Assembly: GCA_008973525.1 (NCBI GenBank)
Contig: WACJ01000516.1
Coordinates: forward strand, 1,364,001 to 1,428,000
DNA: 64,000 nt
Source of the DNA: Stenopsyche tienmushanensis
Taxonomy: Eukaryota > Arthropoda > Insecta > Trichoptera > Stenopsychidae
Direction of reading: 5' to 3'
Both the position numbers and the translations under genes were made by a program. This document shows positions 10,151-23,091 of this stretch, piece by piece; the first letter of the stretch is position 1; every line of letters starts with the position of its first letter. Below the pieces are notes generated by a model, which made no database searches, was not told the DNA's origin, and was given only the letters and a program-made list of their open reading frames with translations.

Positions 10151-13150
10151 TGGGCAATAAAAAGAGCTAATTTAGCTTTTCATCCTCAAGAATTAGTCGT
10201 TATTATTTGTTGAATAAAAATGAAGTTTAGCGAGTTTTTGTGTGTAAAATTGAAACGATGAAATACAAAGATCTGCGCGCGCGGTATTCATAGAGTTAAT
10301 ATTAAAAAAAAAATATTTCACCTTAATATGCTTATGTTAATTATTTTTGAACACTCCTTTTATGGAGGTCTCACGATTTTTGACTTTTGCCAATGGTACT
10401 TATTTTAAATATTTGGCGAATAGTATTTTTATTGTAAGAGCATCGTAATGGGGGCCTCACAAAAAATATTTAAATTTTCGCTCCGTCTCTGCTTAACACC
10501 GGTGAAAACGTGGGTTTCCTAATTTATGTGTGGGGGCGGTTCGACGGGTGGCATCCCTCACCCTCCCCGGTCTAGTAAATGTATTTTTAAATATCGCCAA
10601 ATGCAACTCAATGAATGAATACATTGCGCTAAATAGCCTCCCCACACTTTTCGCCAACCGGGGTTCTGCCCGACCCCGCCGGTGCGATTTACGTTTTTCA
10701 CCGCGAGAGACTTATGTGTAGTTATTTTAATTCGACCACTTCTACGATTTAGTATATCTCGTTAAAAGCGTACGGGGGCACAAAAGAGTCGCTATCGAAG
10801 CGGCTGTAAGAAGCCTATTTGCATAATGGCATTGAAAATCATTCCAATAGCGAATATTTTTTATTCATAAATATTATACAACATTGAGCATGGACTCAAA
10901 AAATAAATATATATTGTATTTCTCAAAAATTTATAATAGTTGAAAAGCATCCATAATAATTAGCATCAATATCCTTGCTAAAATGGGTATATCCTGAGAT
11001 AAATATGTTTTTGAATTTTGATGTGCTAAAATACAGGTAAGGTCAATGAGCAACATGTATGTTTGGGTTTTAGAGGTCGCGATGTATATTAGTTTAATGT
11101 TGGATGGTTTGTTATGTGGGGGCTATAAATCGCAACAGGTCGTGGCTGTCGGCATCTCAACCTTCCCCATACAACCAACCCCTACAAACAACCCTCTATA
11201 TCACTTTCTATACGGCGGATGTGCTTTTTTCAAAGCCCTCCTTACCTCATTCTTTGCGCTGAAACGGCGCCTTTTCCTCTACCGCGCTCAACCGGTGTAT
11301 ACAAATGCTCGATAAACATAAATAATTACTCCACATGTACGATACGTGTAATTCGAAAATAAATTCACCCTCTTCTACATATTTATATGGATTCTTGAAT
11401 TTGATACGCTCGTATGGGAAGCGAAATAAACTCGGATGATCATTAGAGACATGCTGCTGCAATTTTATCAACCGGCTCGCACCATCCGGCTCGCATTCAC
11501 AGCGGATCTTATTCATTTATCATCATCGAAATATAAATACAAGACTATACATAATCATTGGAAATCCTACCAAATTGATAGTCATTAAAATATGTGTTAG
11601 TTTATGAATTTTGCAATTAAAATGCAATCTACATTATTTTTAAATATCAAATACGATTTAAAGCGTTGAAGGCTTCGTTTTCGAGATTTAAAGTGCTATA
11701 AAAATTAGGCGTGATATTAATTGAACATTATCAACTCGTACAATCCGAATATTGTACACAATTGTCCGAGTTTCATTTTGACATTGGTGTTTATTTTATT
11801 TATAATTTGTCTGAAAATAATCAGATCAAATTAAAAATGTTTAGTGAAATTATTAATGGACAATTTGCTATAACATGTTAAAGAATGTTACGTTCCAAGT
11901 ATCTCGATGATCAACATGATTAAGTTGCACCTTTGGTATGTTATTAAGGACTATAGTTATAATTAATTCCGAGAAAAACACGGTGTTTAAAGCTCATTCT
12001 CGTATGATTTGTATGATATAAAAATCAAAGCATCATTTTTTGCAGGAAATATTAAAGGACTTATATGCCAATCAAAACGGATTAGATTGTGAACTTTAAG
12101 ATCAATGAAGTTTTGATATGTTATTGTATGCATTTGCATCGGTTTGATTTAATCTCGATTGGGATGAATGCTAATATCGTGACAGTGAATAATTAACCTC
12201 TTCGATGCAGTGATAATTTTGACTGGTTGCCTTCAAAACGCTAAGGATGGACTTCAAGTGCATAACGACCATCGCGGCGATCTAATCTGTCGCATATCCC
12301 GTTGACGGACGTTTTGCATCCCAATAGTCAAAGCATTGCTGCCCGATTGTGATTGACGAGCATCGATTTCATCTGACATTCCATCCACACATCACGGCTT
12401 TAAGGGCACAAGTTTCCGGCCCTAAAAGGCCTACGATCAGCATCCACAAGTGCGTGGTGTCCCGAAGGAAATTTATCCTCTCTCGGTCCGAGACATAAGG
12501 CTTAGGCTAGGACCTCGAGATATCTCGTAAAGTATTCCTCCGGCTAAGTGCGCTCTCTGACCGGGCCTCGGTTAGCATACAATGCGGTTAAAATGTTACA
12601 ACGTCCGTATATCGTTATTGAAACGTCTATCGTTTTCAGTATTTATAACGAGGTGAAGCTGCGGAAACGGCCGCTGTTTGTGACTGCAGATCTTGTATCG
12701 CAGTCTGCTACGAACGAGCCCTGAGCCATTCAGTTAACGCATCTACAAATCAGCCCGACTGATATCCATCTTACAGGAGGAAAAAAAACGCCTTTGGGGG
12801 ATATCCGAATGCGAGAGCAGGGATCGACTTTTCGATTTGGCATCACACTTCATTGAAATTGGGGACCCTACGGATCCTGCCGTTGTCCAAATAAGCGACC
12901 GGGTTGTATATAAATTCCCCCCGAAATTTCGCATTTCGTTCAAATAACGTGAGAATTTTTTGTGCGGATAAAACGAACATCTCAAAGCTTTGACATGTTA
13001 AAATGCGTTTTATACGATAAAAAAAACAGGCAATATAATATTGGTTAAGTATGTTTTAATTGCACGACACTATGATTAGAGGTCCCAAATATTTGTAAAA
13101 TAAATTATTCGAATAACGAATATGAAATTGATAAAGTTTTCGAATATTTC
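10151..13150. other. Gene-free stretch with GC-richer islands
   Basis: Islands near 10500-10720, 11100-11300 and 12220-12990 are richer in G+C than the rest. A TATA-box-like 'GTATATAAATTCC' occurs at about 12905 on the plus strand, without a recognisable downstream gene. Open frames of 63-89 codons here have no family features. Confidence 0.35.
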
Positions 13151-13159
13151 AGTATTCAA

Positions 13160-13275
13160 AAAAGGTGATTCAAATATAACCCGGAATTTTGCTGTACAAA
13201 TTTATTAGAGATATTTAAAAATACAAATCTTGTATCTTAATTTTCTACATAGCTCCCTTCATTAGAAATACATTT
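13160..13275 (-). pseudogene. Possible mariner transposase C-terminal tail
   Basis: On the minus strand the segment ends with a 'GSYVEN' stop pattern, resembling the C-terminal 'GdYVEk' end of some mariner transposases. It is followed by 'AACCCGGAATTTTG' type sequence (plus-strand orientation) that could be a terminal repeat. The evidence is short and no other part of the transposase could be read nearby. Confidence 0.25.
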
Positions 13276-13754
13276 ATTACGTCACTGAAGAAAAAAGATG
13301 AGAAGTAGCATCCTCTGTTGCGCAACCCGTAAGTATTCGTTTTCTTGTAAACCAAGGTGTGAAATTTTGAGGATTTTGGTTTCAAATAAATGTTCATTTG
13401 AAACAAGCAAAGTAGAAAAGATCAGAATTTTAAATTTACATTTCAAAAATACTTATAATTATACTTGTAATAATGATCGATCTCAAATCTGGCTACTTAT
13501 AAAATTGTAACAAAATTCGCAAGTACACCTGATCCGTATGAAAAAAAACTGTAAAATTTATGTAAATCTAAAAATGTTACATAATTGCTATTAGCTAATA
13601 TCAACTCTAAATATAAAATTCTTAAGCCTAATCAAATTCATTTCTTATTTATATGCATATAAAAATATTAACCACATAAGAAAGATACTATAAAAACCCT
13701 GCAATATACCAGGAGTATAATAAGCTAAAAGATGACGCTGTGTGTTGTGTAATA

Positions 13755-15038
13755 TTGGGTTGGTGCAAAAGTTAGGGCCGTTTTTGACATATACAATTAA
13801 ACATTTTTTTTTTAGACTTGTAGTATTTATTTAATCAATTATATAATTTCTATCTATTCTTATAACCTTCTCCTATCTTTCTATCAACTTTTTAATACCA
13901 TTAGTGTAAAATTCCGTGGATTTTGATGCGAAAAATGTAGTAAGGGATGTTTTTATCTGCTCTATTGTATCAACTTTTTTATCATTTAAAACATTTTGCA
14001 GTGATCGGAATAAATAAATATCGGAAAGAGCAAGATCTGGAGAGCACGGTGGATGCTTGATAACATCCCAATTCAACTCATTTAGCTTGTGTTGGGTCAT
14101 CAAAGTCTTACGTGGTCGCGCGTTGTCGTGATGAAACACTACCCCTTATCTGTTTACCAATTCTGGTCTATTCTTTTGAAGGGCGATGTTCAATTTGGAT
14201 AATTTCTGACAATATCGTTCTGCTGTAATTGTCTGATTGGGTTCCAAGAGTTCAAAATACACAATACCCTTACAATCCCACCAAACACAAAGTATAACTT
14301 TTTTTTGTGGATTTCGGCCTTCAAAGTTGAAAATGGGACTTGTCCAGGTATAGCCCAATGTCTTTTTCTTGTCACGTTGTTGTACACGACCCATTTCTCA
14401 TCTTCCGTTACTAAACGATGCAAAAAAGGTTCACATTTTTGTCTCGCACTCAAAATAACGCACGTTGAAACACTATCCAATAAATTGGTAGCCGACAATT
14501 GATGAGGAATCCAAACGTCGTACCGCGAAACCATCCCCATACCCTTCAAATGTCTTAATACGATTCTTTGGTTGACTCCCATCATCGACGCGATCTCCCT
14601 GGTGGTTAGACGTGGATTGGTGTCAATTATGACTTTAAACTTGTCGTCATCAGACTTCAATGGCCGCCCGATATGTGGTTTATCAATTAGTGAAAAATCC
14701 CCAGTTCGGAATTTTGTAAACCATTTTCATACCTGTCGAATTTTGATGACATCTATTCCATACACTTCGCAAATGTTTTTGGTTTTCACACTCGCGGTAT
14801 TGTCTTTTCGGAATTCATAAAGTAAACAATGACGTAAATGCACTTTTCGACCGACATTTTGAAAAAATACAAGGGCTTTTCACTGTACTCTGGCCAGGCC
14901 AAAACTGAATAGAAAGTAGAGGAAAAGCATCCTTTATACAATGGAATCATTTAAAAGAAGATGCTATTCATCATTTTTGAAGAAATTTTTTTTTACCTAG
15001 GATCATAAAATACGGCCTTAACTTTTGCACCAACCCAA
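13755..15038 (-). mobile_element. Complete mariner element, transposase dead
   Basis: Terminal inverted repeats are 'TTGGGTTGGTGCAAAAGTTA' on the left and the inverse 'TTTTGCACCAACCCAA' on the right, flanked on both sides by the TA duplication expected for Tc1/mariner. The length of 1284 bp is normal for a full mariner. The TIR resembles that of cecropia-type mariners such as Hsmar1. The transposase reads on the minus strand inside it (separate entry). It is the best-preserved element in the window. Confidence 0.95.
13873..14857 (-). pseudogene. mariner transposase pseudogene
   Basis: The start chosen is ATG at 14855-14857, giving 'MSVEKCIYVIVYF'. The first helix-turn-helix region is broken by two in-frame stops. 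The second HTH is intact ('RLTTREIASMMGVNQRIV'), followed by the linker 'DVWIPHQLS'. The three catalytic aspartates of the DD34D triad remain recognisable in 'VTEDEKW', 'FHHDNARPR' and 'CSPDLALSD'. A frameshift occurs near 14350, between the 'DEKW' region and 'CVWWDCKGIVYFELLEP'. A stop interrupts 'PELVNR*GVVFHHDN' near 14146. The C-terminus ends at 13873. The intact protein would be about 345 residues and would cut and paste mariner DNA at TA sites. Confidence 0.9.
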
Positions 15039-15077
15039 TATATAATAAAATAGGCAAGCTACTGATCTAATAGTTTC

Positions 15078-15238
15078 TATATGGCGCAGCGCATACGCGT
15101 ATCGTGTATATGATGCATGTGACGGAGATGGAGATACTACAAACGATTCTCCTTATCTTTTCGATCAAATGCCGCTTGAAGTTTCACTTTTCGTGACGTT
15201 CATGCCAATTTTCCCTACCGTGCCTCCTATACAAGTTT
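15078..15238 (+). repeat. Dispersed repeat, copy 2 (partner at 8636)
   Basis: Collinear with 8636-8812, in the same orientation and beginning 40 bp beyond the mariner right end. Shared anchors include 'GACGGAGA', 'ATGCCGCTTGAAGTTTCAC' and 'AATTTTCCCTACCG'. It is non-coding. The mariner may have landed next to the repeat by chance. Confidence 0.6.
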
Positions 15239-17450
15239 CAATTAAAAAAAAAATTAATTTAGATTGGAATCTCGATACCTTTGTAATATGTTTCCTTAAT
15301 GTGTCATTATGCATCACAAATGTATGAATTTGCAAAATTTTGGATGCAATTTTGTTGTTGTATATTGAGATAATATTTCACGATATAATTGTTGCTTGGT
15401 AAAATATTATAACAATAGCAATAGATAAAAACAAAAAGCGTTCCACTTTCCAACATAAGCTCATGTCAGCCTTTAAAAGCTCGATTTGGAAATGCTAACA
15501 ACGGAGATTCCTCCCAGGATAGTATTTTCTCGTGGACGTCAATAGTCAGCATGCGTCCACTTAACGTATGAAAATGCGGTGTATGAATATAGCGATGGCG
15601 CATGCGCAGTTCCCACAGCAGCCGCCAGCACCGGCAATAACTCGCACAAGAGCTCGCTATCGCCACCAGCATCGCCGACACACCGCCAATATGTAAGAGT
15701 TTGCTCGCTGTCGGCCCATTTGCTCCTGCCACCCTTTGCCTGCCCTTTATGTACCACCGCCTATTGAGATGCTCCACCTGTGTCACTATCACGCTTTATT
15801 GCCAACATGACCAGTTCACCTACAAAAATGGGTAATTGAAGCCTCAATGCGTCCTCGCCGATTTTTCTCCGAATCCTTGTCCGCTTGTCCCGTGCTTCGG
15901 ATCGAAAAAATCGACGGTGGTCTCGCTGATCCTCGAGCTGGCTTCCCCTATACAATGCGACAACCTTCATCGTTTGCGTATGACGCTGGATCGGTAAAGC
16001 AGTCATTTATGCAAACGAGCTCTGACAATCCGATTCGTCGGCTTCGTTCATTTGAGTAAATGAATTTGAATCTATCGCAATGTCATCCGACTCGGGGCGT
16101 GGCATTATTCCATTGGCGAAATTTTCAATTCCATCGGCTGTATCATTTTACTGTAAAAAATATCACGAGGCAGTCCAATACGCATTATAAATCATTCAAG
16201 GGAGCCATAAAGAAATAAAAAAACTGGCTCTGTCCTCGCGGATTCCCACGTGCAACATAAATACCAATTATACCCATCTAGAGTCCCGGTGGGCAGATTC
16301 CTCCAGAGATTAAGTTCCGTTCTTCTCGACCCATAAAGCCATATTAGCAACCGTTTAGCCACTTACTGTGGAAGCAGTGTTTCAAAAAGCCACAACTTGA
16401 AGATATTCGATCAGATATCATCCGCGTACCTCGAATGCCACTCCGATACACTATCTGACGTTCGCAAATGCGAAATAAAACTCGCCTCCGAATGCGCGCA
16501 CGGTCTCCTCCACCACCCCAAAAAATCCACATCGCAAATCAAAAAAAAATTAAAATTAAAAAGATAAATATATATATATATAATACATGCTCGTCCAGAT
16601 CGATTTTTTTCCCCACTTCATCTTTAAAACATGGCGCGTTTGTCGTTTACCGTTTGAAAAAAGCATCGGCGACAAATAAACAACCACCACCCAAGAGGAT
16701 GAGCTAATAAAATTGGCCATCGCGTGGTAAAAAAGCCGCCAGACGGGACCGGAGCCGTTTCGTCGGCCCCGTCGCATTATGATGGAGTCACGTGCGATCC
16801 AAATTAGTTTACAATGTGGCGGAATGCGCGCGCACTCGTAAATGTTCACGCCAAAAACGCGCTGCGCATGCGTATTGTCTGCTACGTGACGACATTCCCT
16901 ATGATGCCCCTTCCTCGCATCCGAATAAGTATTTCAAGTGTCAAATGCATTTATTTCACGCGCCAAGTTCCAACTGTGTTTCGTCCGTTCGCCCTGATGC
17001 ATATCCTGCCCTCTTTCATTAAAATAATAAAAGCATTAGTTATTTAGCGTATATGTTTCATGCAAATTTTGACTAACCGATTATTCGCATACGGGATAAA
17101 CGTGCGTATTAATTTAGGATACAATAAACCAAACTGGGTTTTGAAACTTGTAAGAAAATCACTTATTAATATTTGAATCTTTTTTTGAGCTCACAAATTT
17201 TCTGATTTGAAAAATCTTGTTTTTTAATCCTTTCAAACCGGAGAACATACACGCTACGCTCTTATATAAATCCACTTTTCTGTCATGCTCCGCCGCAGCG
17301 TGTAACAAGCTTGATAATGAACCAGGCTCAATAAATTAACCTTAACACTGTTGATAGTACACAATATTCGTTAATTTCTTCGGAATATTTCTTAATGTTC
17401 AACTTGCATGGTATCTGTTTTCTATTGTTAAGCTATTTTTGCCTATTAAA
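15239..17450. other. Gene-free stretch with a GC-rich block
   Basis: About 15540-17010 is the longest GC-rich, CpG-containing block in the window. It has overlapping open frames on both strands (for example 15466-15792 minus and 15847-16059 plus), the pattern expected from composition alone. None of their products shows a recognisable motif. A short AT dinucleotide run lies at 16568-16580. A regulatory or promoter-proximal region is possible but unproven. Confidence 0.35.
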
Positions 17451-17740
17451 GATATTTAAATGCTTGTTAAATATCTAAGTAAAATTCCTTTCTGTTGAGA
17501 CACGGACTAAAACTCACAAAATTCCCGATTTACCGACAAATTATTTATTTCCGTCGCTGCAGATGAATACTTATATACTGTAATACTTTGATGTGATTCG
17601 TAATTATATTACGGAGGAATATATAAATTCTGAGCCCCGTATCTATTATATTTCATATCGATATTCCCATTATTAGAGTCGAGGTGTAGTAAATACATCA
17701 CCGATAGGTTCAAATTTCAGCGAGAATGTCTCGATTTAAA
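17451..17740 (-). mobile_element. hAT element fragment, copy B
   Basis: Strongly similar to the middle of copy A over 17451-17710, including 'AGACACGGACTAAAACTC', 'TATTAGAGTCGAGGTGTAG' and 'TAAATACATCACCG'. It then jumps to a shorter match of the subterminal 'GAATGTCTCGATTTA' part, showing an internal deletion. Both terminal repeats are missing. It carries no transposase coding sequence. Confidence 0.7.
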
Positions 17741-20700
17741 GTTTGATGAGTTTCTCTTTCTGCTAAGCAACAAACCATTGCCATGGCAATAAATTATTAA
17801 TATTTAAGTATATAATAACAAGAGTTTTGCGGCTATAAACGCGTATTCCTTGTGGGGGATAGGCGCTTGTGGCACTTAATATTTTGAATCAATATAACAT
17901 ATTGATATAAAACCTAAGTGGACATTCATATTATTTTATTTGAATTTATTGTTCGACTCTAGAAATAGTTGAGAAACGCTGAAGATTGAATGTGACTCGA
18001 AAGCAAATTTGATTTAATTTTAATAGTAATAAAATATAATATAAATAATCATCACGTATTGCCCTTGTTGCGTAGCACAGTAGTCTCGTTACTCGCAGCA
18101 TTACAATCACCCCCACTTCGAACAAGTGTTCGATGCACGTCAAAGATATTTTAAATTTCCCATATTTAACCCTTTTAAGGCCGATGCCGCATTTTAAACT
18201 AATTTGGAATATTTTTCGTCAATTTTATTCGCAAATTCTTTCGACACCGCTTCGACGCGGATGGCATTTTACAGGTGCATATATATCACAAATGCAAATG
18301 TTCCTCCCCGTCGGTGGTGCAATCGGGGCGGCGATCGCAATACCTAAAAAAAGCGCTATCGGACTTGCATAATACGAAATTAATTGCATAATTTACGTCT
18401 GTAGGGAGACCGCCTTTATCGAAGCTCACGATCTGAGACACCGAACACCGGACTAATTCTAGAATGTCTTTGATTTAATGCAATCAATTTCTTAATCACT
18501 ACTCCGTTGAAAATATTTTTTTTAAATGTAAAATCACCAAACTCTCCAGTCGATCCCTCTCGCTATCGAGCTTCGATCTCAACGAAATACTGCGGATTTC
18601 ATTGAAGTCCTTACACAATAGCCTTGTTTAAATGTTATAAAATCGCATCCATAAATTGTTTGAAGCTATTGCGTATATATTAATATATTCAATCCCGAGG
18701 CGGTTATTGTTTTTACTGATACAATTTCGCCACTGAAATTCCAATCAAAAGACTTCGTATTCTGAAGATTCATACTAAATTAATAACTGAAAGAAAACAT
18801 TCATTTTGAATCTCATTTGGTCCAGCAATAGAAAATATTGTCCAAATAATTATATGCATTCAAAACTAAATATAAAAATATAGTCGAACCTTAAAATGTA
18901 TATTACAGTCAATAGAATTGACTTTTCTAGCGTTTGATCTATTAAAAAATTAAGAGAGTTAATATAAATCACATTTTTAATGTAAAAGACAAAGCTGTTA
19001 TATGTTCAGTATTTCTTTATAAATTCTAAATCTGCTCTAATTTCAATATTATAAATATATATTCAATCGGCGCATTATATCGAAAGTCGTTCATTTAAAT
19101 AATCATTTGGCTACTGAGTATAACGACCACCATCAAAGGATATCTTCGTGGGAAGAAACGTTTTAAAGGAAATAATCCTAGCTATCTTAATTAATGATCT
19201 CAGTATTTACCTTTACCAAAGCCTTGAAATCAGAATTATTTTTTCCATATTCTGCATTTGAACTCGATCGTTTACTTTTTGTGGCGCAATAATTAGCATA
19301 CTTTGGCAATCATTTAGTTAATAAGTGCATCAATTAAATCAATGATTTTCATAAGTAATTGTATCGCTTAAAAAATATGATAATTCAATAATTCAGCCCA
19401 TTTATATATACCAAAAACATGTTAAGAAGATCGCCATACTTAGCAATAAGGGAAGGTGGCTATTGTAATCAAACGCATTCCACCTGTCAAGGATTGTAAG
19501 GATGAGACCATTAGCAAATCCTAACATTGATCTTGAATTTTCATTCGTTGATCTCTTCTGTTTTTAGATTTAAATTGATTAACATTCTCGATATGGTATT
19601 AAAATCACGTGTCTAAATTCTGAATTAGGTTGTCAAGCTGTCTCGATTTGACAGCATCCGACTAATTCTCTTACACATTATTTTCACAACACAGGTTTGG
19701 AATCAGTCGTAAACTGTTGTCTTTTCGATCATCTACAATTTGTAGATGATCGATCGACGAGGATGTCGCAGTGATCAGCTTTTATCCGGTTGACAAAGTG
19801 TCGTGACGAGTTAATTAAGTGTGTGGGTATTAGTAGGTCCGATGTACCAACAAGAAGCTGGCTTCCGTCTTAATTAATGTGGCTTCTCTCTCTAGCGTAT
19901 CTACGAATTCGACCATCTCATTAGCAGGTATCAATAAAAGAAAACGAGTCGATAACTTTCATAACAGAGGGCGATTATAAATTCGGCGGCGGCCACTGCG
20001 ATGTCCGCAGATAACGCATTATGGACCCTGATTGCTCTTTTGTGATCTCAAATATTGAATAAATATTTTTTAATGACCGTTCGCCGTTTGCTTATCTGCC
20101 CCCGGCTCGTCCATTAGGGGTATCCTTTAATCTTGATTCGGACATGTCTGATAGACTACTTGTCTTAACTCGGTCGACATTCCCACGTATTTTGGACTGG
20201 CTCCTCTTATCACCTTCGTAATTATGGGTTTCCACAGCTACTTCGATTGCTCAGGTACTTCGATTGGGAACGAAAGAAAATTTCCACTTAATCTCGTCCA
20301 AATTTTGAGGTATTTACTCAATTGATCGACGTGATTTCTTTTAAGGTCGATCTTTGATACATAATACGGCTATATTTCTTAAACAAATATACTTTAAAAA
20401 AACTCACGAGGGATGTCCATTACATCTGTATATTCAATACAATAAACTTATTCAGTCATAGAGTCATCTTAAAATTTAATTTACAAGTATTATCACACCC
20501 TACTTATTGGCACATTTGGATTATCGTCTGTTCAATTTAATTTGTTAACAGTAGCCCAGGAGCTTTATTAAAACCATAACTAAAAGTTCCTCACCTCATT
20601 ATGCTATTTAATATAATAAATACTTCAAACATGTTTTAATATAGGTCAATATGTAATCCTTTTGAAATTCGCCAAATAATCAATTACAAATTGCAAGGAA

Positions 20701-21404
20701 AACTTTATTAATCGATTTTAAATTATTAATTTAATTCAAATTCAATATTTGTTAAGGAAAAATGCTCTTCAAATTCGATAACGGAATAGATTTTTATTTT
20801 TAATGACTTGACCCCAAGACGTTTATATTGGGAGGTGCGTACGTACATTGGTGATCATCTAAAAACGATAAAATTGAGTAATGATATCGCGCAGGGGTGC
20901 TTAACCATAATTTGATTTTTAGAATTATATTATGGAATCTATAAAATACGAGTACGAAATCGCGATAAGCCATGTTCATGACAATCTACTTTATAGAAGA
21001 CAATTTACTAAACGATTCAGAAAGCGATCATTATATCCTGGATTCGAGTCCGAATTCCGCCACTTCATCAACCACTGAAAGCTCTTCGATGGTTCACATA
21101 TAAATTATTATCATGAAATTCAGATTTGGTTTGGAATGATGACTTGGAATACCATAATAATGAATTAAAATTATAATTGGAAATCAAACACTCATATTTC
21201 CAATTAACAAGTTTCAATATCGTTACAATACTATTTTTTTGGGTAATTACACTAGAATGCATTTTTCCAGATGAGATACCTGTACAAGATCACGAATTGT
21301 GACTTGCGATAAAAAAAAGAGGTGCTTTACAGTATACTTACCATAAAAAAGGGTTTATTCTAGTCAAGGACCTATTCCTATTCTTTGATCATTATTGAAT
21401 TGTC
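17741..21404. other. Gene-free stretch
   Basis: No supported gene. A 27-bp perfect palindrome is listed separately. An acidic, serine-rich open stretch at about 20979-21107 on the plus strand ('EDNLLNDSESDHYILDSSPN') is reminiscent of the acidic N-terminus of piggyBac or other transposases, but nothing downstream supports this. Confidence 0.35.
19726..19752. repeat. Perfect 27-bp palindrome
   Basis: Arms of 13 bp ('CGATCATCTACAA' and its exact inverse) are separated by a single T. It lies in non-repetitive DNA with no element recognised around it. It could be a cruciform-forming site, a recognition site for a dimeric DNA-binding protein, or chance. Confidence 0.8.
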
Positions 21405-21690
21405 GGTGTATCATGGGATATTACTGAAGTATTTTTTTAATTACTTGAACCTAATTAGGCAGTAACAGCAGAAAAATATTTTCAACAGTTAGAGCAATTT
21501 AAATAAACATTTTAAGACGATCAGTCATAGATAATAACAGAAATACTATTTGACAAGATAGAATCAAGCTTCATTCTACAAAATTAAAACAAGGAAAACA
21601 TTGAAGCTTGGATTGGAACTTCAATTCCATCCACTTATTTGATCCTGAAACATTTTAACAACGATCCAAGAACTAATCCATATGCTAATA
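21405..21690 (+). pseudogene. Degraded mariner transposase fragment
   Basis: On the plus strand the translation shows 'LLEPN*AVTAEKYFQQLEQF', matching the mariner block between the first and second catalytic Asp (as in 'LLEPNQTITAERYCQKL' of the copy at 13755). It is preceded by a weak 'WDITEVFF' (for 'WWDxKGixxyE') and followed by a decayed 'SLDWNFNSIH' (for 'LGWevlpHPPYSPDL'). Several stops and frameshifts are present. Termini could not be found, so the extent is approximate. Confidence 0.6.
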
Positions 21691-22869
21691 TCATTTCAAA
21701 AAAATCATTAACTCTATATTTTCGCATGATTTTCTGATGACTTCATTTGGGAATCGCTGCGTTGAACTCTTTTTATACAGCGCCAGGATCTTAAGTCTCC
21801 CTTGACGTATAACTTCATTCAAAGTCGACCAAGAGAACAAGACTTTGTCTCGATACGGGAAAAAGTCGCCGACGCAGGAATGCGCGGAATCCATTGTTTT
21901 TAGCAGGAATATCGTCCGGGGTGCCACACGTTGCTCGCGGGCCACTAGCTCGCGTGGCTGCTTTCACGTTTATCAGTGAAGGTACACATTTTAGTAAGTC
22001 ATTAGTGTCCCCCTCGCCGCTGATTACATGAACATCTCCTGGTCGCTCCCACTCTTCCACATTAACATTTTATCTCCTCAACACTTTTACGAATATGTGT
22101 AACATAATTAGTCTCCTTCGCCGTCAGAACGCGCCAGCGAAATCCTTTGATTTATTATGAACGCGCTATCGCACCAGTTGCTTTATGTGATGAGACCATG
22201 GAATATTTTAGGCGTATCAGTTTCACCTATTCACGCACCATAATTTTATTTATGCGACAAATAAACTCATTACATGAATGCAAGACCGGGAGCTAGTACT
22301 TCCTAGGCATGCACTGAATGGATCCTGTTGTATGGGATTTATTGCGGTTAATTTCTTACACGATTTCATAGCGTACGTACTTTCTGCTTTATTTGCGTCA
22401 TTTAAAACCATACGCTGTAAAATAATTATCAGAGAAAATATATAGGACGTGCCTTTGAATTGAAATCATAATGAAGCAAATGCCACATGAATTGACGCCC
22501 GCAATCCTTTAGACAGTGGTTTATTAACGGCGGATTTAAGATTTGTGCAGCAAAAAAATCAGTCTTATTTAAATCAAAATGATTCTATAGAACAATATAA
22601 AAAGGAGTATAATAAGAGATTAAAGTGATGAAAAATGAATTTATAATAAAGAATTATAAGATTCCATGTCAGGATTTGTCACAGGTTGGGAAACTGGGTG
22701 GAAAAATCCATCCAAAATTTACTATTTTGCATATTGTCTCTATAGTTCTCCAATTTCCTTATAGCAATTTATAATAGCGTTTATTTTTCAAAAAACATTT
22801 AAGCTTTAACATCGATATTATTTTATATTATGATGTGTATCCTATTTCCAAAATGCAAAAAATCATCGA
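21691..22869. other. Gene-free stretch
   Basis: No supported gene or element. The part 21860-22160 is GC-richer, with overlapping short open frames on the minus strand that lack recognisable motifs. Confidence 0.4.
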
Positions 22870-22887
22870 CTTATTTCATCATTGTTA

Positions 22888-23091
22888 ATATTTGATTCTT
22901 CCCTATAAATATATAGTGGGTTTTGATTCATTTTCCGCAAAAATTTTATCCCATACTTTAATAATTTCTTCAAGAATTTCCTCATCATCATATTTGATTC
23001 TTCCCTAAAACTATATAGTGGATTTCGATTCATTTTCCGCAAAAAATTATTCCATACTTTAACAATATCTTCAAGAATTTCCTCATCATTA
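22888..23091 (-). repeat. Two tandem copies of a 102-bp unit, coding-like
   Basis: Units 22888-22989 and 22990-23091 differ at few positions. On the minus strand each unit reads as a protein-like stretch ('DEEILEEIIKVWDKIF' in the first, 'DEEILEDIVKVW' in the second, which then shifts frame by one base). A partial third repeat of the boundary precedes 22888. The source is unknown. It may be a local duplication within a decayed transposase or other coding relic. Confidence 0.65.

Noticed and set aside
11046..11516. Pair of 89-codon frames on opposite strands
   Set aside because: They overlap each other and show no family motifs; likely chance frames.
15466..16059. Protein genes in the GC-rich block
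   Set aside because: Open frames overlap on both strands and several phases with no recognisable domain, the pattern expected from low stop-codon frequency.
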